Shown here in pieces: positions 8,689 through 17,529 of a stretch of DNA of 64,000 nt. Origin of the DNA: Pseudomonas fluorescens (GTDB lineage Bacteria; Pseudomonadota; Gammaproteobacteria; Pseudomonadales; Pseudomonadaceae); NCBI RefSeq assembly GCF_902498185.1, contig NZ_CABVIX010000005.1:273077-337076 (forward strand). The letters are read 5' to 3'. Within the stretch, counting starts at the first letter, position 1. Each line of letters begins with the position of its first letter. Below the pieces are notes generated by a model. The model was not told the DNA's origin, searched no databases, and was given only the letters and a program-made list of their open reading frames with translations. The position numbers were made by a program, and so were the translations under genes.

Positions 8689-9506
8689 GACTTGCGGTAG
8701 ATCCGTTCGGGTTTGACCAACGGCTCGAACCGCTCGGCATAGTTCGAGAAATCCAGCGTTTCCTTGCTGCCCAGGACCAGAAAGCCGCGATGGCACAGGG
8801 ATTCGTGGAACAGGCCGAATGCCCGGTCCTGCAAGTCCTTGTTGAAGTAGATCAGCACATTGCGACAGGAGATCAACTGGGTTTCGGAGAACACACTGTC
8901 GGTCGCCAGGCTATGGTCGGCGAACGTCACGTTTTCGCGCAGGCTGCTGTCCATGATCGCGTTGCCGTAGGCTGCCGTGTAGTACTCGGCGAAGTCCCGG
9001 CGCCCTCCGGCCATGCGGTAGTTTTCGGCGTAGGCCTGCATGTCCTGCATCGAGTAGATACCCTGCTTGGCTTTCTCCAGCGAGCGCGGATTGATGTCGG
9101 TGGCATAGATGATAGTGCGGTCGAGCAGGCCTTCTTCACGCAGGAGAATAGCCATCGAGTACACCTCTTCACCCGTACTGCAGCCTGCGATCCACACCTT
9201 GACCGACGGCCAGGTGCGCAGCAGTGGCACCACTTCCTGGCGCACTGCCAGGAAGTGGCCGGGGTCGCGGAACATCTCGCTTACCGGGATCGTCAGGTAC
9301 TGCAGCAGTTGCATGAACATGCCTGGATCGTGCAGCACCCGCTCCTGCAGGGCCGATACCGTCCGGCACTCGAGCTGGCGCAATGCATGGTGAACCCGGC
9401 GCTTTATCGAAGCACCGGAATAATCACGGAAATCGTAGCTGTACTTGAGATAGATCGCCTCGATCAACAGCCGGATCTCGATATCGATATTGGGTTGGCT
9501 AGTCAA
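8685..9506 (-). CDS. cheR: CheR-type methyltransferase
   Basis: 273 residues from a TTG start. It contains the CheR N-domain (YSGASIKRRVHHALRQL) and the SAM-binding domain with WIAGCSTGEEVYSMAILL, TDINPRSLEKAKQGIY and CRNVLIYF. A longer ATG at 9530 lies inside the kinase gene and has no ribosome site. The TTG at 9506 has GGAG at 9515-9512 with 5-nt spacing and overlaps the kinase TGA as TTGA, matching the ATGA style of the next junction. It methylates glutamates on a receptor or scaffold protein. Start assignment is an inference; the family is certain. Confidence 0.9.
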   Translation of the reverse strand: MTSQPNIDIEIRLLIEAIYLKYSYDFRDYSGASIKRRVHHALRQLECRTVSALQERVLHDPGMFMQLLQYLTIPVSEMFRDPGHFLAVRQEVVPLLRTWPSVKVWIAGCSTGEEVYSMAILLREEGLLDRTIIYATDINPRSLEKAKQGIYSMQDMQAYAENYRMAGGRRDFAEYYTAAYGNAIMDSSLRENVTFADHSLATDSVFSETQLISCRNVLIYFNKDLQDRAFGLFHESLCHRGFLVLGSKETLDFSNYAERFEPLVKPERIYRKS

Positions 9507-12500
9507 ATTCGCTCCAGTTGCGGCAGCCATACACGGATCAGCGAGAACAGGCGGTCCAGGTCGATCGGCTTGGCGAGGTAGTCATTGGCCCCGGCTTGCA
9601 GGCAGCGCTGCTGGTCATCCTTCATGGCCTTGGCAGTCACGGCGATGATCGGCAGCTTGCGCCAGCGCGGCTGCTCGCGGATCAGGCGCGTGGCCTCGTA
9701 GCCGTCCATTTCCGGCATCATCACGTCCATCAGCACCAGGTCGATGTCCTCGTGCTGCTCCAGCCGCTCGATGGCCTCGCGTCCATTGCGGCCGATCTCC
9801 ACCAGTGCGCCCTTGTGCTCCAGGGCACTGGTCAGGGCAAAGATGTTGCGCACATCATCGTCGACCAGCAGAATCTTGCGCCCTTCGAAGACCTTGTCGC
9901 GGCTGCGTGCGGTCTTGAGCATGCGCTGGCGTTCATGCGACAGCTGCGACTCGACCTTGTGCAGGAACAGCGTGACCTCGTCGAGCAGGCGCTCCGGCGA
10001 ACGGGCGCCCTTGATGATGATCGAACGCGAGTACTTGAGCAGGTCGGCCTCTTCATCACGGGTCAGGTTGCGCCCGGTGTAGACGATGACCGGCGGGAAC
10101 GCGCGGATGTCCTCGGAGGTCATGCGCTTGAGCAGCTCGTTGCCGAGCATGTCAGGCAGCTTGAGGTCGATGATCATGCAGTCGTAGATGTTCTCGCGCA
10201 GCAGGTCCAAGGCTTCCTGGGCCATCGCTACCGCAGTGATCTCGATGTCTTCGTCACCAATCAGGAGCGCGATGCTCTCACGCTGAAGATCGTCATCCTC
10301 CACCAACAGGATGTGCTTGAGCTTCTGGGTCAACTTGGCTTCGAGGCGTGCGAACACCTGCTTGAGCTCGTCGCGGCTGGTTGGCTTGACCGCGTAGCCC
10401 ACGGCGCCCATGTGCATGGCCGCCTCGACCCGGTCCTCGACCGAGATGATGTGTACCGGGATATGGCGGGTGGTGGCCTGCTCCTTGACGCGCTGCAGCA
10501 CGGTCAACCCTGAATGGTCGGGCAGGCGCATGTCCAGCAGGATGGCGTCAGGGACATGACGGGTGGCGAGCTGGAAGCCTTCGTCGGCGGCCTGGGCCAC
10601 GAGGCAGCTGTAGCCGAGTTCGTGGGCCAGGTCATACAGAATGCGCGCGAAGTTGGGCTCGTCCTCGATCACCAGGATGCAGCGGTTGCCGAATGGCGCC
10701 TTGTCCCGGTCATCCTGGAAGCTCGGCACCGCCCGTGGCAGCGGTGCCGGGGCGGTCGGCAGCAGCGGCGCCGGCAGCTCGAGGACCGGGCGCTTGGGCG
10801 CCACGGGCTCCAGTTGCTCGGCAGGCGCCTCATAGCGCTCGGGCAATACCAGGCTGAACACGCTGCCTTGCCCTGGAGTGCTCTGGACGCTGATATGGCC
10901 GCCAAGCAGACGTGCCAGGTCGCGGGAGATCGACAGGCCCAGTCCGGTACCGCCAAAACGGCGGTTGCTGGTGCCATCGGCCTGGTGGAACGCCTCGAAA
11001 ATCACCTGCTGCTGGTCAGCGGCAATGCCGATCCCACTGTCACGCACGGTGAAGACGATGCCGGCGTCCGCCTGGTGGCTGATCTGCAGGCTGACCTGGC
11101 CACGGTCGGTGAACTTGACAGCATTGGACAGCAGGTTCTTGAGAATCTGCTCCAGACGCTGGCGGTCGGTGAACAGCGAGGGCGGCATGGGCTGGTGCAG
11201 CTCTACCCTGAACTCCAGGCCCTTGTGATTCGCCAAAGGCTCGAACATGCCCTTCAGGCCCTCGACCAGACGCGCCAGAGGCGTGGTCTCGGGGCGCATT
11301 TCGAGCTTGCCGGCCTCGACCTTGGCGATATCGAGGATATCGTTGATCAGGTTGAGCAGGTCGTTGCCGGCCGAGTAGATCGATTCGGCGAACTTGACCT
11401 GGTCATCACTGAGGTTGCCCTGGCCATTCTCGGACAGCAGCTTGGCGAGAATCAGCGAGCTGTTGAGCGGCGTGCGCAACTCATGCGACATGTTGGCGAG
11501 GAACTCGGACTTGTACTTGCTGGAGCGTTCGAGGTCCTCGGAGCGGGCCTGCAACTCGAGCTGGGCCTTGTTGAGCTCGCTGTTCTTGCGGTCAAGGGCG
11601 TCCGTGCGGTCACTCAGTTGCTCATTGGTCTGTTCGAGTTCTGCCTGCTGGGTCTCGAGATGCGCCTGGGACTCCTTGAGTACTCGCGACTGCTCTTCGA
11701 GCTCTTCGTTGGCGGTCTTGAGCTCTTCCTGTTGCACTTGCAGCTCCTCGTTGAGCTGCTGGGTTTCGGCCAGCACTTCCTGAAGGCGCTGGCGATAGCG
11801 CGCGCTTTCGATGGACATGCCCAGGTTTTCTGTGACGCGCTCAAGCAGCTCCCCATCGCGGTCGTCGAGTGGACGCAGGAACCCCAGTTCCAGCACACCG
11901 TTGACCTGCCCGTCATCGCGCGACGGCATCAGCAGTGCTCCTCGCGGCAGCCCGGAACCCAGACCGGTGCTGAAGGCGAAGTAGTCTTCGGGCAAGTGCT
12001 CAAGGCGCAGCAGGCGGTTCTGCTTCATGGCCTCGGCCAGCAGTCCTTCCTGGCTACCCACCTGGTCACGGGCCTGGGCATCGGCATCAAGGCCATAAGT
12101 GGCAACCCGCTGCAGGTGTCCATGTGCGTCACGCACATACAACGCCCCCACGACGCTGCCCAGATACCCCGCGAAAAAGCGCAGGATGTTTTGCCCGAGC
12201 ATCGGCAGCGTCAACTGCCCCAGTACCTGCTCGGCCAGCTGGGTCTGCCCGTTGCGCAGCCAGGCCTGGTATTCCAGCCGCTCGGCCGCGCGTTGCTGGG
12301 CTTCGAGATTCTCCATGTAGCTGGCGGACAGGAGCATCAGGTCGCGTCGGCCGCGATAGGCGAGCAAGGCGCTCAGCGCGATGACCAGCAGCACGAATGA
12401 AGAGATCAGGAGGATGGTATTGCTGCGTACTTTCTCGTTGCGCGCCATGCGCAGTTGCTGCTCCGTGGCAACGAAACCATCGAACTCCTGGCGGATTTCA

Positions 12501-12967
12501 TCGGTGAGCCGCTTGCCACGGCCGTTGCGGATCGGCGCCTCGGCGTCGCCTCCGGCTCGCCGCAGCGCGATCATGTCGCTGCCAAAGTTGTTCCACTCGC
12601 GCTGCAGGGCGGTCAGGCGGTCGATACGGTCGACCTGCTGAGGGTTGTCCTCGACCAGCTCGCGAAGCCCCTGCAGGCCACTGAATACACGCGGCTTTGC
12701 AATTTCATAGGGATCGAGAAACCGCTCGTCACCGGTCAACAGGAACCCGCGCATGCCGGTTTCCATGTCGATGGTCAGCTTGACCGCCTCATTGGCGTTG
12801 CCGATCACCCGGTCGGTATGTTCGACCCACTGCATGGCGGAGAGCAGGTAGTTGATCACCGCGATGAAAGCGATGGCACTGAGCAGGCCCACTCCCAACG
12901 GAAGGCCAATGTTGCGGCTCAGCAGCCGGCGAAAGCTTTGCTGATCCAGGGAAGCTGCTTGAATCAT
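9503..12967 (-). CDS. Large hybrid histidine kinase (CHASE3-GAF-HisKA-HATPase-REC-REC-REC)
   Basis: 1154 residues from the ATG at 12967 (a TTG at 13003 is an alternative). Order: TM1 ~20-40; a CHASE3-like extracytoplasmic domain to ~175 (KLTIDMETGMRGFLLTGDE); TM2 ~180-200; a GAF domain ~235-370; a long Gln/Glu coiled coil ~370-480; HisKA with SHELRTPLNS; HATPase with NLLSNAVKFTD and GTGLGLSIS; and three receivers with Asp in ILLDMRLPD, MIIDLKLPD and VLMDVMMPE. It heads the signalling operon and probably passes phosphate to the small regulators nearby. The multiple receivers suggest a branched phosphorelay, though no HPt domain is visible in the window. Confidence 0.93.
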   Translation of the reverse strand: MIQAASLDQQSFRRLLSRNIGLPLGVGLLSAIAFIAVINYLLSAMQWVEHTDRVIGNANEAVKLTIDMETGMRGFLLTGDERFLDPYEIAKPRVFSGLQGLRELVEDNPQQVDRIDRLTALQREWNNFGSDMIALRRAGGDAEAPIRNGRGKRLTDEIRQEFDGFVATEQQLRMARNEKVRSNTILLISSFVLLVIALSALLAYRGRRDLMLLSASYMENLEAQQRAAERLEYQAWLRNGQTQLAEQVLGQLTLPMLGQNILRFFAGYLGSVVGALYVRDAHGHLQRVATYGLDADAQARDQVGSQEGLLAEAMKQNRLLRLEHLPEDYFAFSTGLGSGLPRGALLMPSRDDGQVNGVLELGFLRPLDDRDGELLERVTENLGMSIESARYRQRLQEVLAETQQLNEELQVQQEELKTANEELEEQSRVLKESQAHLETQQAELEQTNEQLSDRTDALDRKNSELNKAQLELQARSEDLERSSKYKSEFLANMSHELRTPLNSSLILAKLLSENGQGNLSDDQVKFAESIYSAGNDLLNLINDILDIAKVEAGKLEMRPETTPLARLVEGLKGMFEPLANHKGLEFRVELHQPMPPSLFTDRQRLEQILKNLLSNAVKFTDRGQVSLQISHQADAGIVFTVRDSGIGIAADQQQVIFEAFHQADGTSNRRFGGTGLGLSISRDLARLLGGHISVQSTPGQGSVFSLVLPERYEAPAEQLEPVAPKRPVLELPAPLLPTAPAPLPRAVPSFQDDRDKAPFGNRCILVIEDEPNFARILYDLAHELGYSCLVAQAADEGFQLATRHVPDAILLDMRLPDHSGLTVLQRVKEQATTRHIPVHIISVEDRVEAAMHMGAVGYAVKPTSRDELKQVFARLEAKLTQKLKHILLVEDDDLQRESIALLIGDEDIEITAVAMAQEALDLLRENIYDCMIIDLKLPDMLGNELLKRMTSEDIRAFPPVIVYTGRNLTRDEEADLLKYSRSIIIKGARSPERLLDEVTLFLHKVESQLSHERQRMLKTARSRDKVFEGRKILLVDDDVRNIFALTSALEHKGALVEIGRNGREAIERLEQHEDIDLVLMDVMMPEMDGYEATRLIREQPRWRKLPIIAVTAKAMKDDQQRCLQAGANDYLAKPIDLDRLFSLIRVWLPQLERI

Positions 12968-13236
12968 CTGAAAACGCCCGAACAAAATGGTCCATCGAAG
13001 CAATGTGGTGGATTCTTCGCAGTCTCACGGTCGATTCTGCTGCACCACTTTGAGGTTTTACGCGAGTCTACCTGCCTTTATCCCTGAGGCAGAGCGCTTA
13101 GCCAGTATTTGAATAGGGTTCGGCGCAATCGTTCCATCGGGATCCGCAGATCGCTATCCTGTAGGTGGGCGGCAGGGAACTTTCATCCGGTGTTTGCCCA
13201 CAGAGTAGAGATCAATCCCTGAACAGGACCCGAAAC

Positions 13237-13593
13237 ATGCACCTTCTGGTAGTCGAAGACGACGACATCGTTCGTATGCTGATGGTCGAAGTGCTCGACG
13301 AATTGGGCCACACGGCCAGCGAAGCGGCGGATGCTGGCGCCGCACTGGAGATCCTCAAGGACTCGTCCATCACACTGGACTTGATGATGACCGACGTGGG
13401 GCTTCCCGATATGCCCGGCGACCAGCTCGCGGCCGAGGCACGCCTGCTGCGCCCGCAGTTGCCTATCCTGTTTGCCAGTGGCTATGCCGAGAGCGTCAAT
13501 GTGTCCAAAGGCATGTACTCGATCGGTAAGCCGTTCAGCATCGATCAGTTGCGTGACAAGGTGGAAAGCATTCTCGACAAGCATCGGGCGTAA
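13237..13593 (+). CDS. Single-domain response regulator, divergent from the kinase operon
   Basis: 118 residues, receiver only: VVEDDDIVRMLMVEVLDELG at the start, phospho-acceptor in LMMTDVGLPDMPG, FASGYAES, and the Lys of SIGKPFS. ATG at 13237 with AGGA upstream; longer in-frame sequence is not conserved-looking. Transcribed away from the giant hybrid kinase with 269 bp between them. Such stand-alone receivers beside hybrid kinases often serve as a phosphate sink or an intermediate. Its stop codon directly abuts the stop of the convergent cobF gene with no spacer. Confidence 0.88.
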   Translation: MHLLVVEDDDIVRMLMVEVLDELGHTASEAADAGAALEILKDSSITLDLMMTDVGLPDMPGDQLAAEARLLRPQLPILFASGYAESVNVSKGMYSIGKPFSIDQLRDKVESILDKHRA

Positions 13594-14343
13594 CTACACC
13601 TGCCGTCGCAGCAGGTAGGTATCCATGATCCAACCCTTGCGCTCGCGGGCCGTCTTGCGCAGTTCAAGAATCTGATTCCTGACAGCGTGAAGAGGCCCGG
13701 CGACCAGGATCTCGTCCTGCGTGCCAAGGTAGGCGCCCCAGTAGATCATCAGATCGGGATCCTCAAGACGGGCAAAGGCGCACTGCCCGTCCAGCATCAC
13801 CACCACATTGTCGATCCGTGACTGCTCGGACAGCTGACGGCCGGGAAGCACGGTCAGCGGCTCGCCAATACGGTTGAGCGCGATCTGATGCCGTGCCGCA
13901 AGGGCCTGAACGCTGCTGATGCCGGGAATCACTTCAAGACTCAAGTCCAAGCCGCCCTCCCGGACCAGATCAAGAATGCGCAAGGTGCTGTCATACAGGC
14001 CAGGTTCACCCCATATCAGAAAGGCGCCTATATCCTGGGGCTGCAGTTCGTCCTGGAGCAGACGGGCATACAGGGCGGCGCGCCGACGATGCCAATCCTG
14101 CACCGAGCCGAGGTAATCACTGCCGGCAGCGTCGCGCTGGGGATCCTCGACCTGTACCAGACGGTACCTCTGCGCCACGACATAACGCTCGAGAATAGAC
14201 TTGCGCAGGTCAATCAGCTCGTCTTTATCCACGCCTTTGTCGAGCAGAAAGAATACCGTCGCACGCTGGAGTGCATCCACCGCCTGATAGGTGATCTGAC
14301 GAGGATCGCCTGGTCCTATGCCAATGAGCAGCAGCTGTTTCAT
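13594..14343 (-). CDS. cobF: Precorrin-6A synthase (deacetylating)
   Basis: 249 residues, typical for CobF. The N-terminal SAM-dependent tetrapyrrole methylase motif is LLLIGIGPGDPRQITYQAV. GAFLIWGEPGLYDSTLRIL and VIPGISSVQALAARHQIAL are the other family motifs. It methylates C-1 of the corrin ring with loss of the acetyl group in aerobic cobalamin synthesis. The start ATG at 14343 begins the conserved N-terminus; an in-frame upstream start adds only low-complexity residues. It stands alone here, away from the rest of the cob genes, which is common in Pseudomonas. Confidence 0.93.
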   Translation of the reverse strand: MKQLLLIGIGPGDPRQITYQAVDALQRATVFFLLDKGVDKDELIDLRKSILERYVVAQRYRLVQVEDPQRDAAGSDYLGSVQDWHRRRAALYARLLQDELQPQDIGAFLIWGEPGLYDSTLRILDLVREGGLDLSLEVIPGISSVQALAARHQIALNRIGEPLTVLPGRQLSEQSRIDNVVVMLDGQCAFARLEDPDLMIYWGAYLGTQDEILVAGPLHAVRNQILELRKTARERKGWIMDTYLLRRQV

Positions 14344-14414
14344 GCTTGCCTCCCTGGGGATCCGCTTGGCCGGCAATCATCGTCTTGAGGATCGCGCGAC
14401 AGGCCGTGTCCGGC

Positions 14415-15704
14415 TTACAACACCGAGAAGTTGTAGCTGACGATCACCCGCGTCTCGTCCATGTCACGCGCCCATTTCTCATAGTTGCTGCGATAGGTCG
14501 AGTTGCGAAGCCGTACACTCACATCCTTGAAGCTGCCGCCCTGCACTTGATAACGCAGTTCGGAATCTCGTTCCCATTCCTTGCCTTCGGCATCGCTGCC
14601 CGGAACCTTGATGTGATCACCGTTGATGTAGCGGGTGAAGAATGTCAATCCCGGAACACCGAGCCCTTTGAAGTCATAATCGTACCTCACCTGCCAGGAA
14701 CGCTCCTGGGCGGCGGCGAAGTCGTTGACCTGGGCATAGTTGACCAGATACGGGTTGGTGCCATCGAGGTAAGGCATGGCGCTTTCGCCATACATGCGCT
14801 GCCAGCCGGCGCTGAGCTTGTGCCCCCCGAGGCTGTAGCCGAACATGCCGCTGAAGGCGCGATGGTCGATTTCGCCCGCGCGGGCATTGCCGATGTCGTC
14901 ACTCTTGAGGAGGCGCACGTCGGCCGAGAGACTGCCAACCGGCAGAGGCTGGCTGGCCACCAGGCCCAGGAAGTGCTGGCGATAGATGTTTTCCAGCTTG
15001 GATACCTGATACTGGGCGCTCAGGCGCTCGTTGAAGCGGTAGTCGAATCCGCCCAGGTCAAAGTGATCGGCCGTGGTATCACATGCGTAGCGCTTGTTCT
15101 TGCAATGAACACGAATGTCCTGGCTGTCAGTCGAGTCCCGGGCGGTATATTTATCCAGGCGCGCCAGGCTGAACTTCCAATCCTTGATTTCCTCGGACGT
15201 CAGCATCGCGCCATGAAACATGGTCGGCAGCAATCGCCCATCGTTATATTTGAGCAACGGAACATCCGGCATCATGGCGCCGTATTTTATAACTGTTCGC
15301 GATATACGCAGCTTGGCAGCCACGCCCAATTTTGCGTATTGGTCGACCGAGCTGCGGGGGTCATGGCCGGAAGATGGCAGCAACCCGCTATTGCTGTCCG
15401 CAGGACTGGAGTCCAGTTTAAGTCCGAGCATACCCAGTGCGTCGATACCAAAGCCTACCGGGCCTTGCGTGTAGCCAGATTGAACATTCAGTATGAAACC
15501 CTGCGCCCACTCTTCTCGCTTGGAAGCGCCTTGGCTTGAACTGCTAGTACCGTCTCGGAAGTCTCGGTTGAAATAGACATTTCGTGCTTCTAGCTTGGCA
15601 CTGCTGTCTTCAACGAAACCAGCGGCGTGAACGGAGAAGGCGCTACTCATCACAAGCAGACCGGCAATACTGCGGCCGGTCGCCAGGGGGAAAGGGGAAA
15701 ACAT
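14415..15704 (-). CDS. OprD-family outer-membrane porin
   Basis: 429 residues. A signal peptide ends near AFSVHAAG (about residue 26). The mature part opens with FVEDSSAKLEARNVYFNRDF, the OprD-family N-terminus, and ends in an aromatic-poor but typical beta strand (TRVIVSYNFSVL). Repeated alternating strands such as DLGGFDYRFNERLSAQYQV indicate an 18-strand barrel. These specific channels take up amino acids, peptides or aromatic acids. The substrate class cannot be assigned from sequence alone. Monocistronic. The start ATG at 15704 is followed directly by a basic/hydrophobic leader; upstream in-frame sequence does not look like a leader. Confidence 0.9.
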   Translation of the reverse strand: MFSPFPLATGRSIAGLLVMSSAFSVHAAGFVEDSSAKLEARNVYFNRDFRDGTSSSSQGASKREEWAQGFILNVQSGYTQGPVGFGIDALGMLGLKLDSSPADSNSGLLPSSGHDPRSSVDQYAKLGVAAKLRISRTVIKYGAMMPDVPLLKYNDGRLLPTMFHGAMLTSEEIKDWKFSLARLDKYTARDSTDSQDIRVHCKNKRYACDTTADHFDLGGFDYRFNERLSAQYQVSKLENIYRQHFLGLVASQPLPVGSLSADVRLLKSDDIGNARAGEIDHRAFSGMFGYSLGGHKLSAGWQRMYGESAMPYLDGTNPYLVNYAQVNDFAAAQERSWQVRYDYDFKGLGVPGLTFFTRYINGDHIKVPGSDAEGKEWERDSELRYQVQGGSFKDVSVRLRNSTYRSNYEKWARDMDETRVIVSYNFSVL

Positions 15705-16054
15705 GAATACATCCGAAAAAGAAGGGGCGCTAAACAAATCGGTACCGTGGCACCGTGACCGCGCAGGCATCAGGCAAACGCCTGGCTTGGCTGTGCGATT
15801 ATCGCGCAGCGCCTCTGGGGCGGGCCATTGGACCATGGTCTAAAAGACCCTGAGGGTGTCTGCGGCCTATTTCCACAGTAGTTGTCCAGACGGCCAGAAG
15901 TTCCATCAGGAGGGCTCGAAGTTTATTGTTTACCCGCACTGTCCCGGCAACTACACTTACTTTCAGCAATCCGCGGTATCCACCCTGTGGCCGCAGTATC
16001 CCGTCCAGCGTGTTCCCAGCCGCGCGCCGCCTAGCACTTACAGGAGTGATGAAA
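15705..16054. other. Divergent promoter region between oprD-type porin and mvaU
   Basis: 350 bp without a gene. It must hold the promoters of the porin (left) and mvaU (right). A possible sigma-70 element for mvaU is TTTACC - 17 bp - TACACT around 15926-15954, weak at -35. The short AT-rich patch GAAGTTTATTGTTTAC could bind H-NS-like proteins for autoregulation, as known for MvaT/MvaU family genes. Nothing else is recognised. Confidence 0.4.
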
Positions 16055-16414
16055 GTGTCCAGACTTGCAGAGTTTCGTGCTGCCGAAAAAGCCCTTCAAG
16101 AGCAGATGGCGCAATTGGAGGTGTTGAAAAAGGATACCGGTCTCAAGCGCGAAATCGAATTTGAGCAGAAACTGCTTGGACTGATGAAAACCTACGACAA
16201 GGGTTTGCGCGAGATTATCGCCATCCTTGATCCCAAGGCCGTGGCGCGCACGCCGGCCAACGCGCCGAAACAGCGACGGGCGCGCGTGGTAAAAGTCTAC
16301 GAGAACCCGCACACCGGTGAACGGATCGAAACCAAGGGCGGTAATCACAGGGGACTGAAAGCATGGAAACAGGAATATGGAGCTGGCACCGTCGACAGTT
16401 GGCTACTCCAATGA
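16055..16414 (+). CDS. mvaU: MvaT/MvaU-family H-NS-like xenogeneic silencer
   Basis: 119 residues. The N-terminal coiled coil SRLAEFRAAEKALQEQMAQL gives dimerisation, and the C-terminal DNA-binding part includes RRARVVKVYENPHTGERIET, GGNHRGLKAWKQEYG and the end TVDSWLLQ. It coats AT-rich and horizontally acquired DNA and represses it. Start: an ATG at 16049 sits only 2 nt from the AGGAG at 16042-16046, while the GTG at 16055 has 8-nt spacing and yields the family N-terminus MSRLAEF, so GTG was chosen. The P. putida name for this type is TurB. Followed by two terminator hairpins. Confidence 0.92.
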   Translation: MSRLAEFRAAEKALQEQMAQLEVLKKDTGLKREIEFEQKLLGLMKTYDKGLREIIAILDPKAVARTPANAPKQRRARVVKVYENPHTGERIETKGGNHRGLKAWKQEYGAGTVDSWLLQ

Positions 16415-16493
16415 ATAATGAACATGAACTTCACGCTTTTTTCACATCGACTGGTAGAAGATCAAACCAGCTAAAGGATTAGCGCCCCATCTG

Positions 16494-16547
16494 GCCCGCT
16501 TCGGCGGGCTTCTAATTCAAACGCCCTGCTCCTGCAGGGCGTTTTTA
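16494..16547 (+). terminator. Tandem terminator hairpins after mvaU
   Basis: The first stem is GCCCGC-TTCG-GCGGGC (16494-16509), followed by only two T. The second is ACGCCCTG-6 nt-CAGGGCGT (16521-16542), running into TTTTTA. The second is the convincing intrinsic terminator. Confidence 0.85.
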
Positions 16548-16633
16548 TTTGCGCAATCGGTTCAGTTCCGTATCATGGTCAGCCTGTCACCCCGCTGGCG
16601 CCGTGGGCGCCGGCCCCTGTTTCTGGAGTGCCC

Positions 16634-17155
16634 ATGAGCCTGCAAAATCTTCAAGCCCTGCCTGGCGTCACCGCGCAGCCGGATGCCGCAACCGCCAACT
16701 TCGTTTTCAACCACACTATGTTGCGGGTCAAGGACATCACCACGTCGCTCGATTTCTACACGCGCGTGCTGGGCTTCAGCCTGGTCGAAAAGCGCGACTT
16801 CCCGGAAGCGCAGTTCAGCCTGTATTTCCTCGCCCTGGTAGACCAGGCACAGATCCCTGCCGACGACGCAGCGCGCACCCAGTGGATGAAGTCGATCCCG
16901 GGCATTCTCGAACTGACGCACAACCACGGCACCGAGAACGACGCTGAGTTCGCCTATCACAACGGCAACGCTGATCCACGCGGGTTCGGTCATATCTGCA
17001 TTTCGGTGCCGGACATCCGCGCGGCGTGCGAGCGTTTCGAGGCACTGGGAGTCAATTTCCAGAAACGCTTGACCGACGGCCGTATGAAGCACATCGCCTT
17101 CGTCAAGGATCCGGACGACTACTGGGTCGAGATCATCCAGCCGACCGAGTTCTGA
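16634..17155 (+). CDS. gloA: Lactoylglutathione lyase (glyoxalase I)
   Basis: 173 residues, the Ni/Zn-type length class found in pseudomonads and eukaryotes. Metal ligands are the His of FNHTMLRVKD (residue 27), the Glu in GILELTHNHG, the His in GFGHICISVPD and the Glu of YWVEIIQP. It converts the methylglyoxal-glutathione hemithioacetal to S-lactoylglutathione in the cytoplasm. Start: ATG at 16634 with GGAG and 5-nt spacing; a GTG two codons upstream overlaps that site. Monocistronic between the mvaU terminator and a small gene. Confidence 0.95.
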   Translation: MSLQNLQALPGVTAQPDAATANFVFNHTMLRVKDITTSLDFYTRVLGFSLVEKRDFPEAQFSLYFLALVDQAQIPADDAARTQWMKSIPGILELTHNHGTENDAEFAYHNGNADPRGFGHICISVPDIRAACERFEALGVNFQKRLTDGRMKHIAFVKDPDDYWVEIIQPTEF

Positions 17156-17254
17156 CGTACCGCTCGGCCCTACGCGCTCGTCGGGCTGGGAACTTGCGGT
17201 CGCTCGCTGTGGTATATGGAAGTAACAGCTTCATGCCACAGCGAGGTACGGACG

Positions 17255-17488
17255 ATGCAAACCCTTCACTGTGAATACCGCAAGCACACCATCACGGCCA
17301 ATATCGTGACCCACCCTGGGTCACCGATGCCGTTCTCGGGCGGCTGCCTGATTACCGATCCTGAAGGCCAGGTCAGCAAGCGACAGCCCTTGCCCCTCGA
17401 CAAATCCCATTTTACCGATCTGGAACATGCCCAGCATGCGTCCCTCGCCCACGGACGCTGGCTCGTCGATCAGCAACTGGGCAAATAG
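17255..17488 (+). CDS. Small conserved hypothetical protein
   Basis: 77 residues, soluble, beginning MQTLHCEYRKHTITANIV and ending HGRWLVDQQLGK. The composition suggests a small beta-sheet fold. No cysteine cluster or leader is visible beyond a single Cys near the start and one in GGCLITDPEG. The ATG at 17255 has GAGG upstream. I do not recognise a named family, though the sequence looks like a real Pseudomonas protein by codon use. It lies 99 bp after gloA, perhaps with its own promoter. Confidence 0.6.
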   Translation: MQTLHCEYRKHTITANIVTHPGSPMPFSGGCLITDPEGQVSKRQPLPLDKSHFTDLEHAQHASLAHGRWLVDQQLGK

Positions 17489-17529
17489 CCGCTGCGCGGG
17501 GCTCGCAATGTGCGCGCATGCTGCGAGCC

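Noticed and set aside
10514..12400. 628-codon open frame antisense to the giant hybrid kinase
   Set aside because: Leu/Gln-rich shadow of the kinase coiled coil and catalytic domains, with no domain of its own.
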